A DNA stretch of 64,000 bases from assembly GCA_014904985.1 (NCBI GenBank), contig MU129054.1, positions 64,501-128,500 of the forward strand. The letters are read 5' to 3'. Source of the stretch: Hydnum rufescens UP504 (Eukaryota; Basidiomycota; Agaricomycetes; Cantharellales; Hydnaceae). Made by a program: the position numbers and the translations under genes. The stretch's first letter is position 1. Every line of letters starts with the position of its first letter. The notes under the pieces were generated by a model. It made no database searches, was not told the origin of the DNA, and worked only from the letters and a program-made list of their open reading frames with translations. Of this stretch, positions 20,001 through 32,463 are shown in pieces.

Positions 20001-22462
20001 TCTGGCTCTGTATGCCCTTACGTGAAGTGAAGGCGATCAATGAGCGGCAAGCCGGGGCGTTTATTATACGCTAGGCTATTCTGCTAACTCCAAATTTTAG
20101 CCTCGATGCCGTTGATGATCTGATGGACAATCCTACCGTCGAAAACACATTCACTACCCTGGCAAAAAGTCTTCCTGATCTAGAACGCATCGTATCTCGT
20201 ATTCATGCCGGTTCGTGCAAACCCAAAGATTTCCATAGGGTTCTCACGGTACGTAGAGTTTCCCTGTGCGTATAATATCGCTGGTCGGAGCTCTGAGTCC
20301 TTTTCCAGTCATTCCGTCAATTGAGCGAGGGATTTTCGGAAATTGCAACGTCGGCGGACACCTTCAAGTCTAAGAGTGTCTCTGGATTGCTTCGCTCTGC
20401 TCCCGATCTGGAGCCATACATAAAACATGTAGAAAGCATGTTTAAGACCCCAGACGATGGTGCGACAAGATGCCTGCTCATTGATAAAATTCTCACAGTG
20501 TGTGCAGATGCCTTGGATCTCGTACCCGTGGATGGGAAGGACAAGGAATTCGATGAGATTCAAGGGCAGATAACGGATTTGGAAAACGAGCTAGATCAGG
20601 GCCTGAAGAAGCTGAGAGAGCGTGTCAGGTCCGTGAAGTCTCGCACTTGTAGATCCACACACTGCTTAGTTGAACGTGCACCCAAGTCACGAACTTCAAT
20701 ATTGGCATTCAGCAACCGGAAACAAGGTACATTTGACCAAATTGATATATTCCCTTTCGTACTGATGGCCGGCCTAGGAAATATACCTAGTCGAAGCCCC
20801 TACGAAGTGCGACCGTATTCCCAAGAATTGGACAAAGAATGGATCCAACAAGGTGATCACGCAGTCCGCATTATACCATAAATGCCATGTAACCGTAATC
20901 TCCATCAGACCAAGACTCGATGGGTTGTTCCAGAAATGGTTAGCACGATACGGCAGCTCAAGGAGGCAAGGGAAACCCGGAAGACTGTGATCAGAGACTT
21001 TAAACTCCGCCTTTACGCGGAATTCGACTCCGAACGTTCTATCTGGCTGCGTGCTGTCAAGGTCATGGCGGAGCTCGATTGCTTGTTCAGTTTGGCCAAG
21101 TCATCAGCTTCGATGGGACAGCCTTGTTGTCGACCCGAGTTTATCCAATCGGACGAAGCCTTTATCGACTTCAAGCAGCTCCGGCATCCGGCACTTTCGC
21201 TAAAGAATGACTTTATACCGAACGATGTCAAGCTTGGTGGGGACTCCCAGAGGATCGCCCTCCTAACGGGGCCGAATATGGGCAAGTATATGCTATGTAA
21301 TCCATTGGCCAAGTGTTGAATTGTCTCTCGTGTTCCTCCAGGCGGGAAGTCAACTGTAAGTGTTCTGGCTGTACCGATTGAAATTTACCCCTAATTGATG
21401 TTCGTCGCAGGCTATGCGAATGACCGCTGTGGGCGTGGTACGTCGTCGGTAGTGTCTCCACAATGGTGATTTCCATGTGGCTAATGATTGCACTTCCCAG
21501 ATTATGGCACAACTGGGGATGTATGTACCAGCCAAATGTGCACGGTGAGTTTATTTGTATCTGGTCTACGCTTGGAGCTCGCTGAATATGATAATTTATT
21601 ATAGCCTTTCCCCTGTGGATGCTATCCTCACCCGCATGGGGGCGTACGATAATATGTTTTCTAATGCCTCCACGTTCAAAGTTGAAATGGATGAGTGGTG
21701 GGCACCCTTTTAGCCACACAGGATCGCTTATCCCAGTGTTGAGATTCCCTTCATTGCGTTCCAGTTGCAAGATCCTTCGAGAGGCGACGCCGAAGTCTCT
21801 AGTGATTCTGGATGAACTCGGGCGCGGAACGTCTACTTATGTAGGTTATATTTCTTATGTACAAGGCATCACTAAATATACATCGCCTGTCTTCTTACCC
21901 TGTAGGATGGCATGGCTATCGCAGGCGCAGTTTTACATCAACTTTCAACCCACACTCTAGCATTATCATGCTTTGCTACTCACTACTCGACTCTAACAGA
22001 TGATTATGCGTATCATCCTAACATTCGGAACATGCATATGGGAACGATTGTTGACGAGTCTGAGCGGAGGGTACGTCCGTTCCTTTGTTATCGTGGCAAC
22101 ATTGTTGACGACCATTATGGCTTCAGCTTGTGTTCACTTACAAACTCATGAATGGGGTGGCTGCCTCATCCTTTGGGACGCACGTGGCGAGTCTTGCAGG
22201 CGTACCGCTAGGCGTGGTAAACCGTGCGGAGATGGTGTCGCGGGACTTTGCCAAGCAATTCCAGACTAGGATGGCCGAGAAAAGACAAGAAATCGTGTCT
22301 GCGCTGCCTCTGACGGCGCAGGCCGACTTCGCGTATTTGTTCAGGCTGGCTGCCGGTGATGGCGCCGAGAACGCCAATGATATGGGGGAGGAACGCACCA
22401 GGAGGGCTCATGTGCTCCAGGGGCTGAAGGCCACCGTTCAAAAGTATTTGCCTGCGCACTAG
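17016..22462 (+). CDS. MSH6: DNA mismatch repair protein MSH6 (MutS homologue)
   Basis: Msh6 pairs with Msh2 to form MutS-alpha, which recognises base mismatches and small loops in nuclear DNA. The start ATG at 17,016 gives an N-terminus with a PCNA-interacting box (QKTLLGFF, residues 12-19), followed by a long acidic, serine-rich disordered part. The mismatch-binding domain (conserved block near YDPRTLYIP-like, here FDPRTLYIP) begins near 18,170. The ATPase follows: the Walker A motif TGPNMGGKST is assembled across 21,281/21,342, and the Walker B region VILDELGRGTST is near 21,800. I count about 29 introns, mostly 45-80 bases. Two look like GC-AG introns (19,930-19,982 and 21,282-21,341). 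A few junctions, such as the one near 17,890-18,006, are uncertain. The stop is at 22,460-22,462. No disabling change was seen. Confidence 0.93.
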
Positions 22463-22553
22463 ACGCAGGCGTAATGCAGTCGCTATTGCTTGCTATTATT
22501 TGTGCAGTAAATACATGTATCTACAAATGTCCTACGTAATCAGTCGTTCTTCC

Positions 22554-24245
22554 ATGCTACGACGCACTCGATTTCGCCATTACTTTTGGGGCGTTCCTGC
22601 GCCCTGTTATTCCACCAATAAATTACCCCAGCCTCCACACGTTCTCTTTTTTGGAGGAGATCAGTTTTCTTGCAAGACCTTGCAAGTTTTACATTCTGCC
22701 CCAGGTGTGGTGTGCTCGTTACCCACTTTGGTTATATCCGCCGCGGGGGAATAAGACACTCATTCGTGACCTATACCTAGACGTGTGGGGAACTATCTCC
22801 GTAGTCACTTCTCCTGATAAGGTTGTTGGACGAAGAGGGCGGAAAGAGATATTAGAAGGTACGTGTTTCCTAAGCTAGCACACCGTCCGAATACTGATGT
22901 CCGTCCATACACTCCGCAGCCCCAGTCAAAGAGGTTGCTAAATCTCTTAGTCTGCCCCTGTTTTTTATTCCCCCTAGCACCGTCGAGTTCTCGACCTGGC
23001 AGGTTTGTCGTCCCTCGCGGCAATGATTGAACCCGTAAAGCCCCATTTATCGTCTCGCTTCTTATAGCCACAGGAGCCTTTCGCGACTCCCAGTCCTGCG
23101 AATATAATACTAACAGCTTCCTTCGGGAAAGCTATACCATCCAGCGTCTTATCCCTCTTTGAGCCTGCGAATAGACTTAACGTGCATGCCTCCCTTCTTC
23201 CGTTGTACCGAGGTGCCGCCCCCATTCAGCGTGCAATTGCTGATGGGGAGCAGGAGACAGGTGTATCTATTGTGGAGATGACACACGTCAGTGACGATGG
23301 GAGGGGTTTCGATGTGGGTCGTGTGTGGGGACAGGTCCCTGTGGTGCGTATGCCTTTGAATCACCCCCTGGAATCCCATTCGTTCCTATACTTGATGCAT
23401 ACTGTGTGCTTCAGGAAGGTCGGAAGGGGAATCTGATACGCATATGTACATCCTTGGATGCAGGCAATCCCGCCCGGCGCAAACTATGAGTTGATGGAAC
23501 ATACTCTCGCTCTCCAAGGCGGTCGATTATTGGTTGACCTCCTTCGCAGACGATTGGCCTCTGATGTAAGCTATTCCTCGGCATCCTGTCTTTCCTTCGA
23601 CGATACCTTTTGGTATCTTCTTGTCAGTAATTCTCATTGATTCCCTTTTCATATGCAGGTGGGAGCGATGGAGCAAAATGATGCGCAGGCCACATACGCC
23701 TATAAGATCAAGCTCGCTACAGCGCGGATTGACTGGGATACATGGACGGCTGATAAAGTCGGCTGGACGCACCGAGCATTTTCACACAAGGTTCGTTCTC
23801 AATGGGCCAGATGAAGTTGAAGATACATGGCTTGCTTTCCGCTGAAAAGTGACCATGATTTATTATCTTTCCATGTCATTCGCGGCGTTTTTCGTTGCTC
23901 ATATAGCGCCCTCTACATACGAGGATACTGAAGTCTGGGAAGCGCGTTGCTTTACTCGACGTCCAATCCACCACGACCCCCGATTCTGAATCCACACCCC
24001 ACAAGAGGCTTCCTGAGCTCCAGTACCCAGGGGACGCGAGTTTTGACCTCTCACAAACAAGGTCATCATACGATCAACGTGGTTCGATTCTCATCCGATG
24101 CGCAGACGCCTCCTATGTGCGGGTCTATAGATTGCAGACTGAGAATCGTGATGCCGTCGATGCGAGGGCATGGTGGAATGGCATTAGGCCTGAATTCTTG
24201 TCCGATGGGGTATTGAAGTTGGGGAGGATTGATGGTCATGATTGA
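22554..24245 (+). CDS. FMT1: Mitochondrial methionyl-tRNA formyltransferase
   Basis: This enzyme formylates the methionine on mitochondrial initiator tRNA using 10-formyl-tetrahydrofolate. The ATG at 22,554 starts an arginine-rich, acid-free leader typical of a mitochondrial targeting peptide; an ATG at 22,527 would add nine residues. The Rossmann start HVLFFGGDQFS, a TSPDK block, and NVHASLLPLYRGAAPIQ followed by ETGVSIVEM (23,180-23,280) are the family signatures, carrying the catalytic Asn/His region. Several short introns interrupt the gene, one after 22,858 (GTACGT). The C-terminal OB-like domain ends at 24,245. It lies 91 bases after MSH6 in the same direction, and converges on the condensin gene with only about 80 bases between stops. 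Confidence 0.85.
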
Positions 24246-24325
24246 AAAGCGGATTTGGGAATATATCGGGCACTGCGTGTACGTACAGAGCATAGTATCC
24301 CACGGAGGGAACGGAATACAAACAT

Positions 24326-27300
24326 CTAATCATTCTCGTCCTCAACTTCATCCTCGAGAAGATCACCTTCTACTGCCTTTTCTTCCACTTTGTTGGTTGT
24401 TTCATCATCATCATCTGATCCTTGAGCAGCCTTAGGCGGTGCCTTCCTTCTACCGCTCCGCTTACGATGCGCCGGTTCCTCTTCTTCGTTGCTCTTTTCG
24501 TGCTTACCATCCTCCGATTGTTCGGGAGGTTTGGACGATCCCTTGGCTCTAGCACCACGTTTATGACCGGGGGCTTCTCTTGTCTCCATTTTGAATATGG
24601 TCGCCGTGTTGTCTACATCGATTTCTTCCTCCGAGGCAGAAGTAATTTCATCCAAGAAGTCAAATAGGTCCTTGAGCTGCTCCAGTTTACGCAGTTCACT
24701 TTCATCGATGCCAGAGTTCTCGAGTTGTGTGGCGAATTTCTTTCCCAGAGAGGCCTCGAATCGCGTTAGCGCATTCCGGGCTGCCGTATCTTGAAGAGGA
24801 CGACGCTGAAAAATGGAACAAAACATTGCAGTGAGAAAGGCATGGACATTCAGAGACCGGAGACAGGGGTCACCCGACGAAGGTTCTTTATGAAGAGCAT
24901 AAGTGTACGTAATTTGTCATTGTCGATATGTTCAGGAATATGTAGCTTGGCAAGCAGTTGAACGTATGTCTTTTTTCTCTCTTCTACTCGGACGATTCAA
25001 TTCATTAGTCCATAGGTGAGAGGAAGGAATGGAAGACATCTCACTATCCATTCCTTTCTCAAACAGAATTCTTAGGATTTCAATGGCGACATCAACGTGC
25101 ACTTCCTGATCTGGTCGTTGTCCTTCCACCTTCCTGGAGCCCATCATTAATAGAGATCAAGGACATGCAAGGCGGCCGAAGGAGTATACATACACTGCCT
25201 TTGTTGGATCGGTCCAATCCACCAACATGATGCCAACCTGGGCTGGGGTGACCATTTCCTCATCGTCTAGTTCGGTATACAAGTCCGCCAACGTTTGCAT
25301 GGACTTGATGAAGATCTGCCGCGTAGGTATCAGATCAAGTGTTAGATTTCAGGGTGAACTTTATGATTGTTGAAAAACGTACCCTTTGCATCCTCCGCTG
25401 ATTCAAAGGAGATGAATAACAATACACGGGAAAGAAGTAACTTAGACACTGGCGCAATGGCTGGTTCGCAGCGGTGCCTGGATCGATGAACAAGCCTACT
25501 AAACGAGCCAGCACCTGACGCCAATAAGAGGAGGCACGGCCAATTATGAGATCAAGCCCAAGGATCAACATCCGAACAAACTGACTCTCTCGTCTGTGAC
25601 GATCCCGGAAAGCATGAGCTTTGCCATGCCCTCACAGGCAGCAGCATGCACCTGAAGAGCAGATTCATCTTGAAGTGCACCTTCGAAAGCCGCGAGAATC
25701 TTCGCCTCCTACTCGAAACCGTAAACAATGAGACTGATGACTGGGAAAACCGATAGACTTGCCCCATCTCTGGGACCACCATCTCGCTCCAATCCATCAA
25801 AGTGGAAGACCATCACAATATCAAACAGCATCTGCAATGCGCGCAGTTGTATCTCGGCATATCCTCGAGGCATATGTTTGGTTGTGGGCGGCTGAGCCTG
25901 GCCCACGAAGAGCTGGGCCGATTTCTTTGCCATATTCTGTTAGATCCGAGGTTGATGAGTTAGACAGCGTCCCCCCAAAATAATAAGGGGTTTGACTGGT
26001 TACAAACCTTTGAAATGAGACACATAAGGCCAAGGAGAGTCATGCCCCTCTCTCGCCAAACTGGTTCCTTTTGATGAATCGCAGGCAGAACAAAGTCAGA
26101 GAGAAGACCATCCAAAACCGAGTTGTCCTCAAGGGTCTATCAAGAAACAGTCCAGCGGAAGCAGTGAGCGACCCACATAGTGTCCAAATCCAAACTATAG
26201 CTTACTCCATTGACCCGCTCGAGCATTCCTATACACAGCATCAGGCATCTCAAATTGACATCCTCCCAACGCGCGCGCGTTTCCGGATCCACAGACTCCA
26301 TGAGCTTTATAGTCCCCCTTGGGTCCATAGGAAGTCGACCGATCCGAGAAGTGTCACCGTCTCCAAACTGGGAGTCTTCGTCACCAGCCTTATTGTCCAT
26401 ATGTGATAAAGATGGACGGAAAGTCAATAATGGACCAGATAAGACTCTGGTGGCGAAAAAGACGTACAGCCTCGTCCCCAAGGCGGACCATATCTCTCAA
26501 CTCGTGAACAATCTCCACAATCAGCATGAATAGCTCCCTCTCACTCGAGGACAAGATTCTCAGCACGTCTAGACAACGCGTGACGAGTATTTCAGGGAGG
26601 GACTCCGCTGACGCCATGTCACCTGCAACCCCAATGAAAGATATCAGCAAGGCGAATCACCTACGCAGATTGGGGCCAGGGAAAGAGGCTACAAGAATGA
26701 TACCTACGAACAAGAGCAAACATTTTGCGACGTCCAGTCTCATCCGCATAATCGAGATTTACAGCTAATTTGAGAAGTTCGGCTATGATGAATTCCTTGT
26801 CACCTTTCTCCATCTCAGCATCTTCATCAACTTCATCGGGATCTTCTACCTCTATGAGAGCTAAAAGTGCGTTATACTCGTGCTGAATCCGGAAGGCCAA
26901 AGCCGTGACTACTGGGAGGGCAGTCTCTAAGCGGGATTCTTCCTAGATGTAGAGACCAAGAATTGGGAAAGGTGCTAGCTAGAAAGACTTGCGACTTACT
27001 TTAACGGAGATACAGTAGTCCACAAAGACTCGCGCGAGGAATGCCCGTTCGGGGGTTAATTCAGACCAGTATGTTTCGGGGAATACGACAATATCCAACA
27101 GGTCCGGGCGCGTGACGAATACAGAGAAAAGTGCGTCTTCTGCTACTTTGGAGGTGGTCACGTCGAGCATCCTCAGAAACTTGAATATTCGAACAGTAAG
27201 AACCTGGGTTCATGACAGATAACATCGGAGAGGCACACTGATGACCTACCCCTTCCAGGCCTCCGACGCTCTCGACCCATCCACCAATCAGATTCCCGGC

Positions 27301-28360
27301 AGCCGAGCGCACTGAAGGTTCTCGATCCCCCAGACCGTTCTGACAGATTTCTTCCCGCTGCGCGATGGTGAGGACGAGGGGAGACGGGAGGCTTGCAAGC
27401 ACATGATGGTACACGATCTTGCGCATCGTGTTATCCTCATCTCGAGTTCGAGAGAGAATAGCCAGCATCGTTGGAGGGGATGGGATGATATTGATGAGAG
27501 CCGCGCGCCGCACCTCACTGCGCCCAAAGACCCCTCAGCTTGGCGAAGGCAAACAATAAAGAATTCACACTCACGCGACAGGGTCGTACTGCAAAACATC
27601 AATCAATACGTCCGTGAGGTTTTCCTGGTCTTCTCCGGAGTCATCAGAGCCTTCTTCGCCCCTTTGGAGACGAGCAAGGGCAATAACCGCTTGGAGGCGA
27701 ACTGGTGTTTCCTTGTCTCTGACGCGCTCCAAGAGAGATGCGCGCAGAGTCATGTAAAGGTCCTCACTGCACAAAGACGCGTCGGCGAGATAAAAGGAAT
27801 TCACAGCTCCCTGTGGGACTTACTCCATTTCACCAAGTGAGAAAATGAGCTCTGCCACAATCTGGACAACTCGGAATCTAACAATCTTATCCTTGGCTTG
27901 AAAACCCTTGATGAGGTGCTTGAGTAATGCAGCAACAAGCCGTGATGTCGGTGTATCTTCGTCGTCCTCGTTACCATCCTGCTTCTGTTGTTCTTTCTCC
28001 TTAGTCGCTTGGCAAAGACGCGTGAACCACACGAATGAAGAACATTTAAGACGTGGAATACGTACCCTTTTGGGCGATGTGCATGATGAAGGCTCCTACA
28101 AATTTGATGATGCGATCTGCGTTGGAGACACCTTTCTTAATGGGGAAAACACGATTGACCATGTCAAAGAAACGATCATTGAAAGCTTTCTCGCCAGTGA
28201 GTCTAATCCCTCTCGGCGGGACCTCTTCCCACACATCTGCACAGGACATGTGAATCTTTGCGAGTTGAATCACATTCTTTTTGTGGGGCGCGAGCGAGTG
28301 TTGGCATTGCATGAATATGGGTGCAATAGCCTCTGTCAATGCTTCGAGGCGCGGTTCCAT
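24326..28360 (-). CDS. YCG1: Condensin subunit 3 (CAP-G / Ycg1 HEAT-repeat protein)
   Basis: CAP-G is one of the two HEAT-repeat subunits of condensin. It binds DNA with the kleisin subunit and compacts mitotic chromosomes. The ATG at 28,360 is preferred, since the two codons before it are not ATG. The N-terminal part has the family's conserved HEAT-rich sequence (for example DRIIKFVGAFIMHI and KDKIVRFRVVQIVAEL). Further HEAT blocks (PVRLQAVIALARLQ; EVRRAALINI) continue to about 27,000. Weakly conserved helical sequence follows. The gene ends in a highly charged tail rich in E, D, K and R (24,326-24,600) that looks disordered. About a dozen or more short introns are present. It is divergent from the RMD1-type gene, with 164 bases between starts. 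Confidence 0.85.
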
Positions 28361-28524
28361 GGTCACGACTATCCTCTACGCAGTCTTTCGGGCGAACGGC
28401 TGACAGTTGCGAGTGCGGTCGCGTAATAAATTGCGAGTAATTGCGAGGTAGTTGCAGAACTCGTACGCTCGCGTGCATAACCAAATAAACCACAACATAT
28501 CTTTCGCATCTCCAATTCTAGCGA
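28361..28524. promoter_or_regulatory. Short divergent promoter between condensin and RMD1-type genes
   Basis: The two start codons point away from each other across 164 bases, so this interval must serve both genes. No TATA box is visible. CG-containing words such as GCGAGT and TTGCGAG recur near 28,410-28,450. Confidence 0.45.
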
Positions 28525-30634
28525 ATGGCAGCTCGTCCACCCCCTCGATCGCCTTCTTCCCGTCGGTCTCCAGCTCCGATTCCAGGGCTCTCGCGGTAAT
28601 TCCCAACTTCTTTCGGCTTGTTATCTCCCCTTACACTTCTTCATTAGGGCTCTGCGCAACCCAAGTGTTTTGCCATCTATTGCAGAGTCTACTCCAAGAG
28701 GTCCTCGCAGGCGTTCTGTGTCGAAGGGCACTATGGGTATAAACACAGGCCTGGCACCAAAGACCCAGCGAACGTCTAAAGTGTCTCAGAAACTTGTGGT
28801 GCTGCCCTCAGAACCACAAACTCGGCCACTACCAGACGAGGCGGCTCCCCCGACTCACCACCGCAGTGAAAGCGAGCGAATGAGCAAGGAAGAGAGAGAG
28901 CAAAGCAGCTGCAGGCGTCTGACTGCGTACTCCACTGCTGAGGGATATCGTTCCAAAATTCTCGCGGCATTCTTGAAACGGGAGCATGGGGTTAGCCCCA
29001 GAGTCTTCGACGAGGCAATATATGCTGTAAGTTCTACTCCAGAATATCCGCTAGCTAGCTAGAGTCTATATTTATTCCCCCAGGCGTACCACTTGCCATT
29101 ACTGCCTGGTTATGCATCCAACGTGAATGTCAGATCGTCGGCACCATCCAAATCGCCAGAAACGCGGGCAATGATATCAAAGATGGTCGAAGCCGAGGAA
29201 TATGGTTACGATGGCTCATACTTTACTCCGGGATCAGAGCCCCCTCCTGGCTTCGCCCATCGCGACGGCTACATATCATCATCTCCCCCGACAAGCCGTT
29301 GTCCCGATCGGTTGGAAAGCGACACCGACGCCGAAGTGGAGATGAATGTCGCCGATCCTGAAGTATTCCCAGAGAGCCACGCACGTCCATTCCACACTGG
29401 ATCGCGGCCTAACAAACGCAGCGACATCAATCCTCGTTCCAAAACTGTCGTATTTGATGAAAGCATCGCAGAGGTCGTCATATTTGACTATGGTGTAGCT
29501 GTATTCCTCGGGATGGACGAGTCACAGGAGCATGCTATTTTGGAAGACTTGCAAATGGTGCTTGTACGCTTGGCTCCGTTGATTCATCGAGGTTGACGAA
29601 GAATAATGTAGGCCGGCATATGTGTTCGCCCGAGGGGCGAAGTTGACTGGGAAATCGAGCAATGCCACTTCGTTGTATGTTACTTCCTCTCGCCTGACAG
29701 GAAAACCAATGTCCTAAGGCTGTATCATGGATAGTATGACTCATCTGTTTCTTTTCCGCGGATATACAACGACTTTTTCAGTAAGTCACTTGGAGGTGTA
29801 ATATCTTCTGTGCAATCTTTCACATCACTTCTTCTCAGCATTCAAAACACCCTCGCATCTACTCACATTGTCCCTCTCCCACGCCATCGCACAGTCAACG
29901 CTCTTAGCACACTACGAGACGACAGCGCAAACAGTCCTGCTCGAGCCTCAAACCTTAGCCATCCCACGCCAACTAGCAGCAACAGGATCTCTCAAACTCC
30001 GACGTGCAGAAGCGCTCAAGCTCACGGGAAAATTATTCAAATTGCGGCGAGACGTGAACCTGGTATCTAATGTATTAGAAACTCCTGAGCTCTTCTGGAG
30101 CGAGGCAAGTCTGAAAGACCTCTATGACGCCTGCCGGGACTACTTCGAGATCAGTTCGAGAGTGCAAGTGTTAAACGATCGGCTCTCCGTGGCGTCCGAT
30201 CTAGTGAGTTTTCTTCACTCGTTATCGCTGCGTTCGCAGTGCAGCCTGAGAAGGCATTGCTCCAGCTCGATATCATACACGAACACCTTAATACGGGCGC
30301 TATGGACAAGATCACTTGGATTGTTATATGGTACACCCAGTTGGAAGTCCACTGAATTGTGATGGTCACGTTAACAAATGGACTCTCTACAGGCTGATCG
30401 TTGTCGCGTGCCTCGTTGAGTTTGTAAGTTTGTTATGGCCTTGCGAACCGGTAAGGCACTATATGCATCGAATCTTCCCTCTAGGGCGAAGTAGTGGCGC
30501 GGCACTTCGTCCATACCTCCGCGTCTTCGAAGATGAAGCTCCAGGAAAAGTGCTTAGCCATGACAGGCACGGCGATGAAGAATTCCGTACCCGAAGACGC
30601 TATGCTAGCTATCGAAAGGATTATGGAAGGATAA
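28525..30634 (+). CDS. RMD1 / Sif2-3 family protein (DUF155)
   Basis: The family (yeast Rmd1, Rmd8; fission yeast Sif2/3) is conserved in fungi and linked to sporulation, mitochondrial translation or nuclear-membrane functions depending on the member; its chemistry is unknown. The N-terminus is proline/serine/arginine-rich and disordered. The DUF155 core starts near 29,450 with EVVIFDYGVAVF and continues through SLSHAIAQSTLLAHYE (about 29,868) and ELFWSEASLKDLYD. It ends with one transmembrane helix (LIVVACLVEF, near 30,393-30,425) close to the C-terminus, as usual. Introns are short; one runs from about 29,672 to 29,734. The stop is at 30,632-30,634. Confidence 0.85.
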
Positions 30635-31298
30635 GTATTCTCGGGCGGCTCTTAATACGTTGCGTCGCCCACAAGCGTGGCTCACTTCTAGCTATCATCG
30701 TCGTCAAATTTTAGCTCAACTCGAGTAGATACCTCCTCGGTAGGCATTTCCAGGTTATGGGGTCCGTACCCCGCACCTATAAGGGCCGCTCTCCCCTTTA
30801 ATTTCGTTGGGCGGGGCATGTATACCGTATTAGTATTGTACTTCAGCGCTTTCTAGCATGATTATACTCAGTTCCAGAAGCGAGCCATACAATCCCTCTC
30901 GAAATGACGGGGGTGGAACGCCGACCTCCCCCTCAAACTAAGATACCCCGGATGACGGGGAGGGAGCCTTTACTCAGATAGAATCCTAGCATCATGGGTG
31001 ACGAAGCCTGAGGAAAACGAGGCTCAGGTTAACTACACATGGAACAGTGTGGAGAACTGATTTAATTCTGAACCAACTGAACCCAGCCTGTGCGAAGTAA
31101 TTAATGCCTAGCTAAATAGTGGAATGAAAGTACTGCACGACAAGAGGAGCGGGTCGCGAATCGTCCAACCGGAGTTGGCATTGTGTTCGGCACGTCAGTC
31201 TGGAGTCGAGCACTATTGGAATTATCAAGTGGATTAACCCATTGGGAACCATACTAGCCTGCCCGGACGTTCCTTTCGCTGGCTCTAGCCTGATTGGG
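30635..31298. other. Intergenic region without recognised features
   Basis: About 660 bases between the RMD1-type gene and the phosphatase gene. No ORF, tRNA or repeat is supported. Confidence 0.5.
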
Positions 31299-32150
31299 AT
31301 GACACCTCGTAAACTAATTTATCTGGTTCGCCATGCTGAGGTGATGTCCCTCCTGGTGCAGGAATGGCCCTGTGCCTGGCCTGACTTGACATCCATCTCA
31401 GGGTGACCACAATGTTGGCAATGATTCTTCGATTCCTGATCCATCCCTGACTACCCTTGGGAAACAACAAGCTGAACATATCAACAAGAGCACTTCACAC
31501 AACATTCAGAACACTGCTGATCTCCTTGTCTCTTCTCCTCTCATTCGAACACTCCAAACTACTCTCATCGGGTTCCCAAGGCTCAAGTCGCGTCTAGAGA
31601 GGGCTGGAAAGCCCCTGATCGCTGTGGCGCGGCTTCGAGAGGTTAGCAATTCTCCTTGCAACCTAGGAAAAAGCCGTGAATCCCTCGAGAAACTGGACGA
31701 GTTCAGGGGTATCGATTTCTCCTTTGTAGAAGATGACTGGAATCTCAAGGAGGGCTATTTCGCTCCGGAGAATATACTTGCGCGGGTCAGGTGGGTCCGG
31801 AGGTGGCTGAGAGCCCGTCCAGAGCAGGCCATCGTGGGCCAGTATTTATTCATGGATCTGATATCCCGAGGGAAATACTAATCCTCGGGCATCTCACAGT
31901 TGTCGCTCATGGACACTTTCTTCGAGCAATGACTGATATAGATGAACGCGATGTAAGCATGCTTGAGTACCTATTGGCAATCTATCTTACGTACCCACTT
32001 TTTTGTAGGATTGGGGCAACGCTGAAAGTAAGTCTTCGATGTTGATGAAAGAGTATTATGCAGCATTAATTCTGTCCAGTCCGCTCGTTCACTTTTGCTA
32101 AGGAAGATGACGAAGATGCCGAACTTAGGCTCTATGAGCCTCATATATAA
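31299..32150 (+). CDS. Histidine phosphatase superfamily protein (phosphoglycerate-mutase-like)
   Basis: The first exon (31,299-31,340) encodes the catalytic LVRHAE motif; the histidine is the phosphate acceptor and the arginine binds phosphate. Exon 2 starts at 31,402 with GDHN, completing the RHAEGxHN signature. The second catalytic histidine is in VVAHGHFLRA. It is created by joining across an inferred GC-AG intron (31,838-31,899, with TACTAAT as branch site); no GT donor in the right phase was found. Two more short introns follow, and the last exon ends in a stop at 32,148-32,150. The protein is about 230 residues. The small-acid-phosphatase or mutase substrate cannot be told from sequence. 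No signal peptide is seen, so it is probably cytoplasmic. Confidence 0.8.
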
Positions 32151-32463
32151 TTAGCCATCTTTTAGAATTTCGTAGATATCCTCTGGTAGATGTCTTCCCA
32201 CTCATCATCATGTCATTTCCAAACCCGCAGATAGCTAATAGGATCGAGAAGGCCCAGGGTATGGATATATTCCTTGCAGACACGGGTAGCCTGCTCACAC
32301 TGGTCCAAAACAGTATTTGCTGATGCTTGCACAGTGTGCACATTGAGCATTGGACAAAGGTGTAGCATCGTATGTCACCATCAACACACATCTGATGACC
32401 CAGGGAACCCCACAAGTACCATGGAAATCAAGCTGCAAAGAAAAAAAAAAGAAACAAACTAGG
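32151..32463. other. Intergenic 3' regions of convergent genes
   Basis: About 310 bases between the stops of the phosphatase and the nucleoporin gene. An A-rich run (about 32,440-32,452, T-rich on the minus strand) is the only notable feature. Confidence 0.4.

Noticed and set aside
28203..28493. 96-codon minus-strand frame near the condensin start
   Set aside because: It overlaps the condensin first exon in another frame and its shared promoter.
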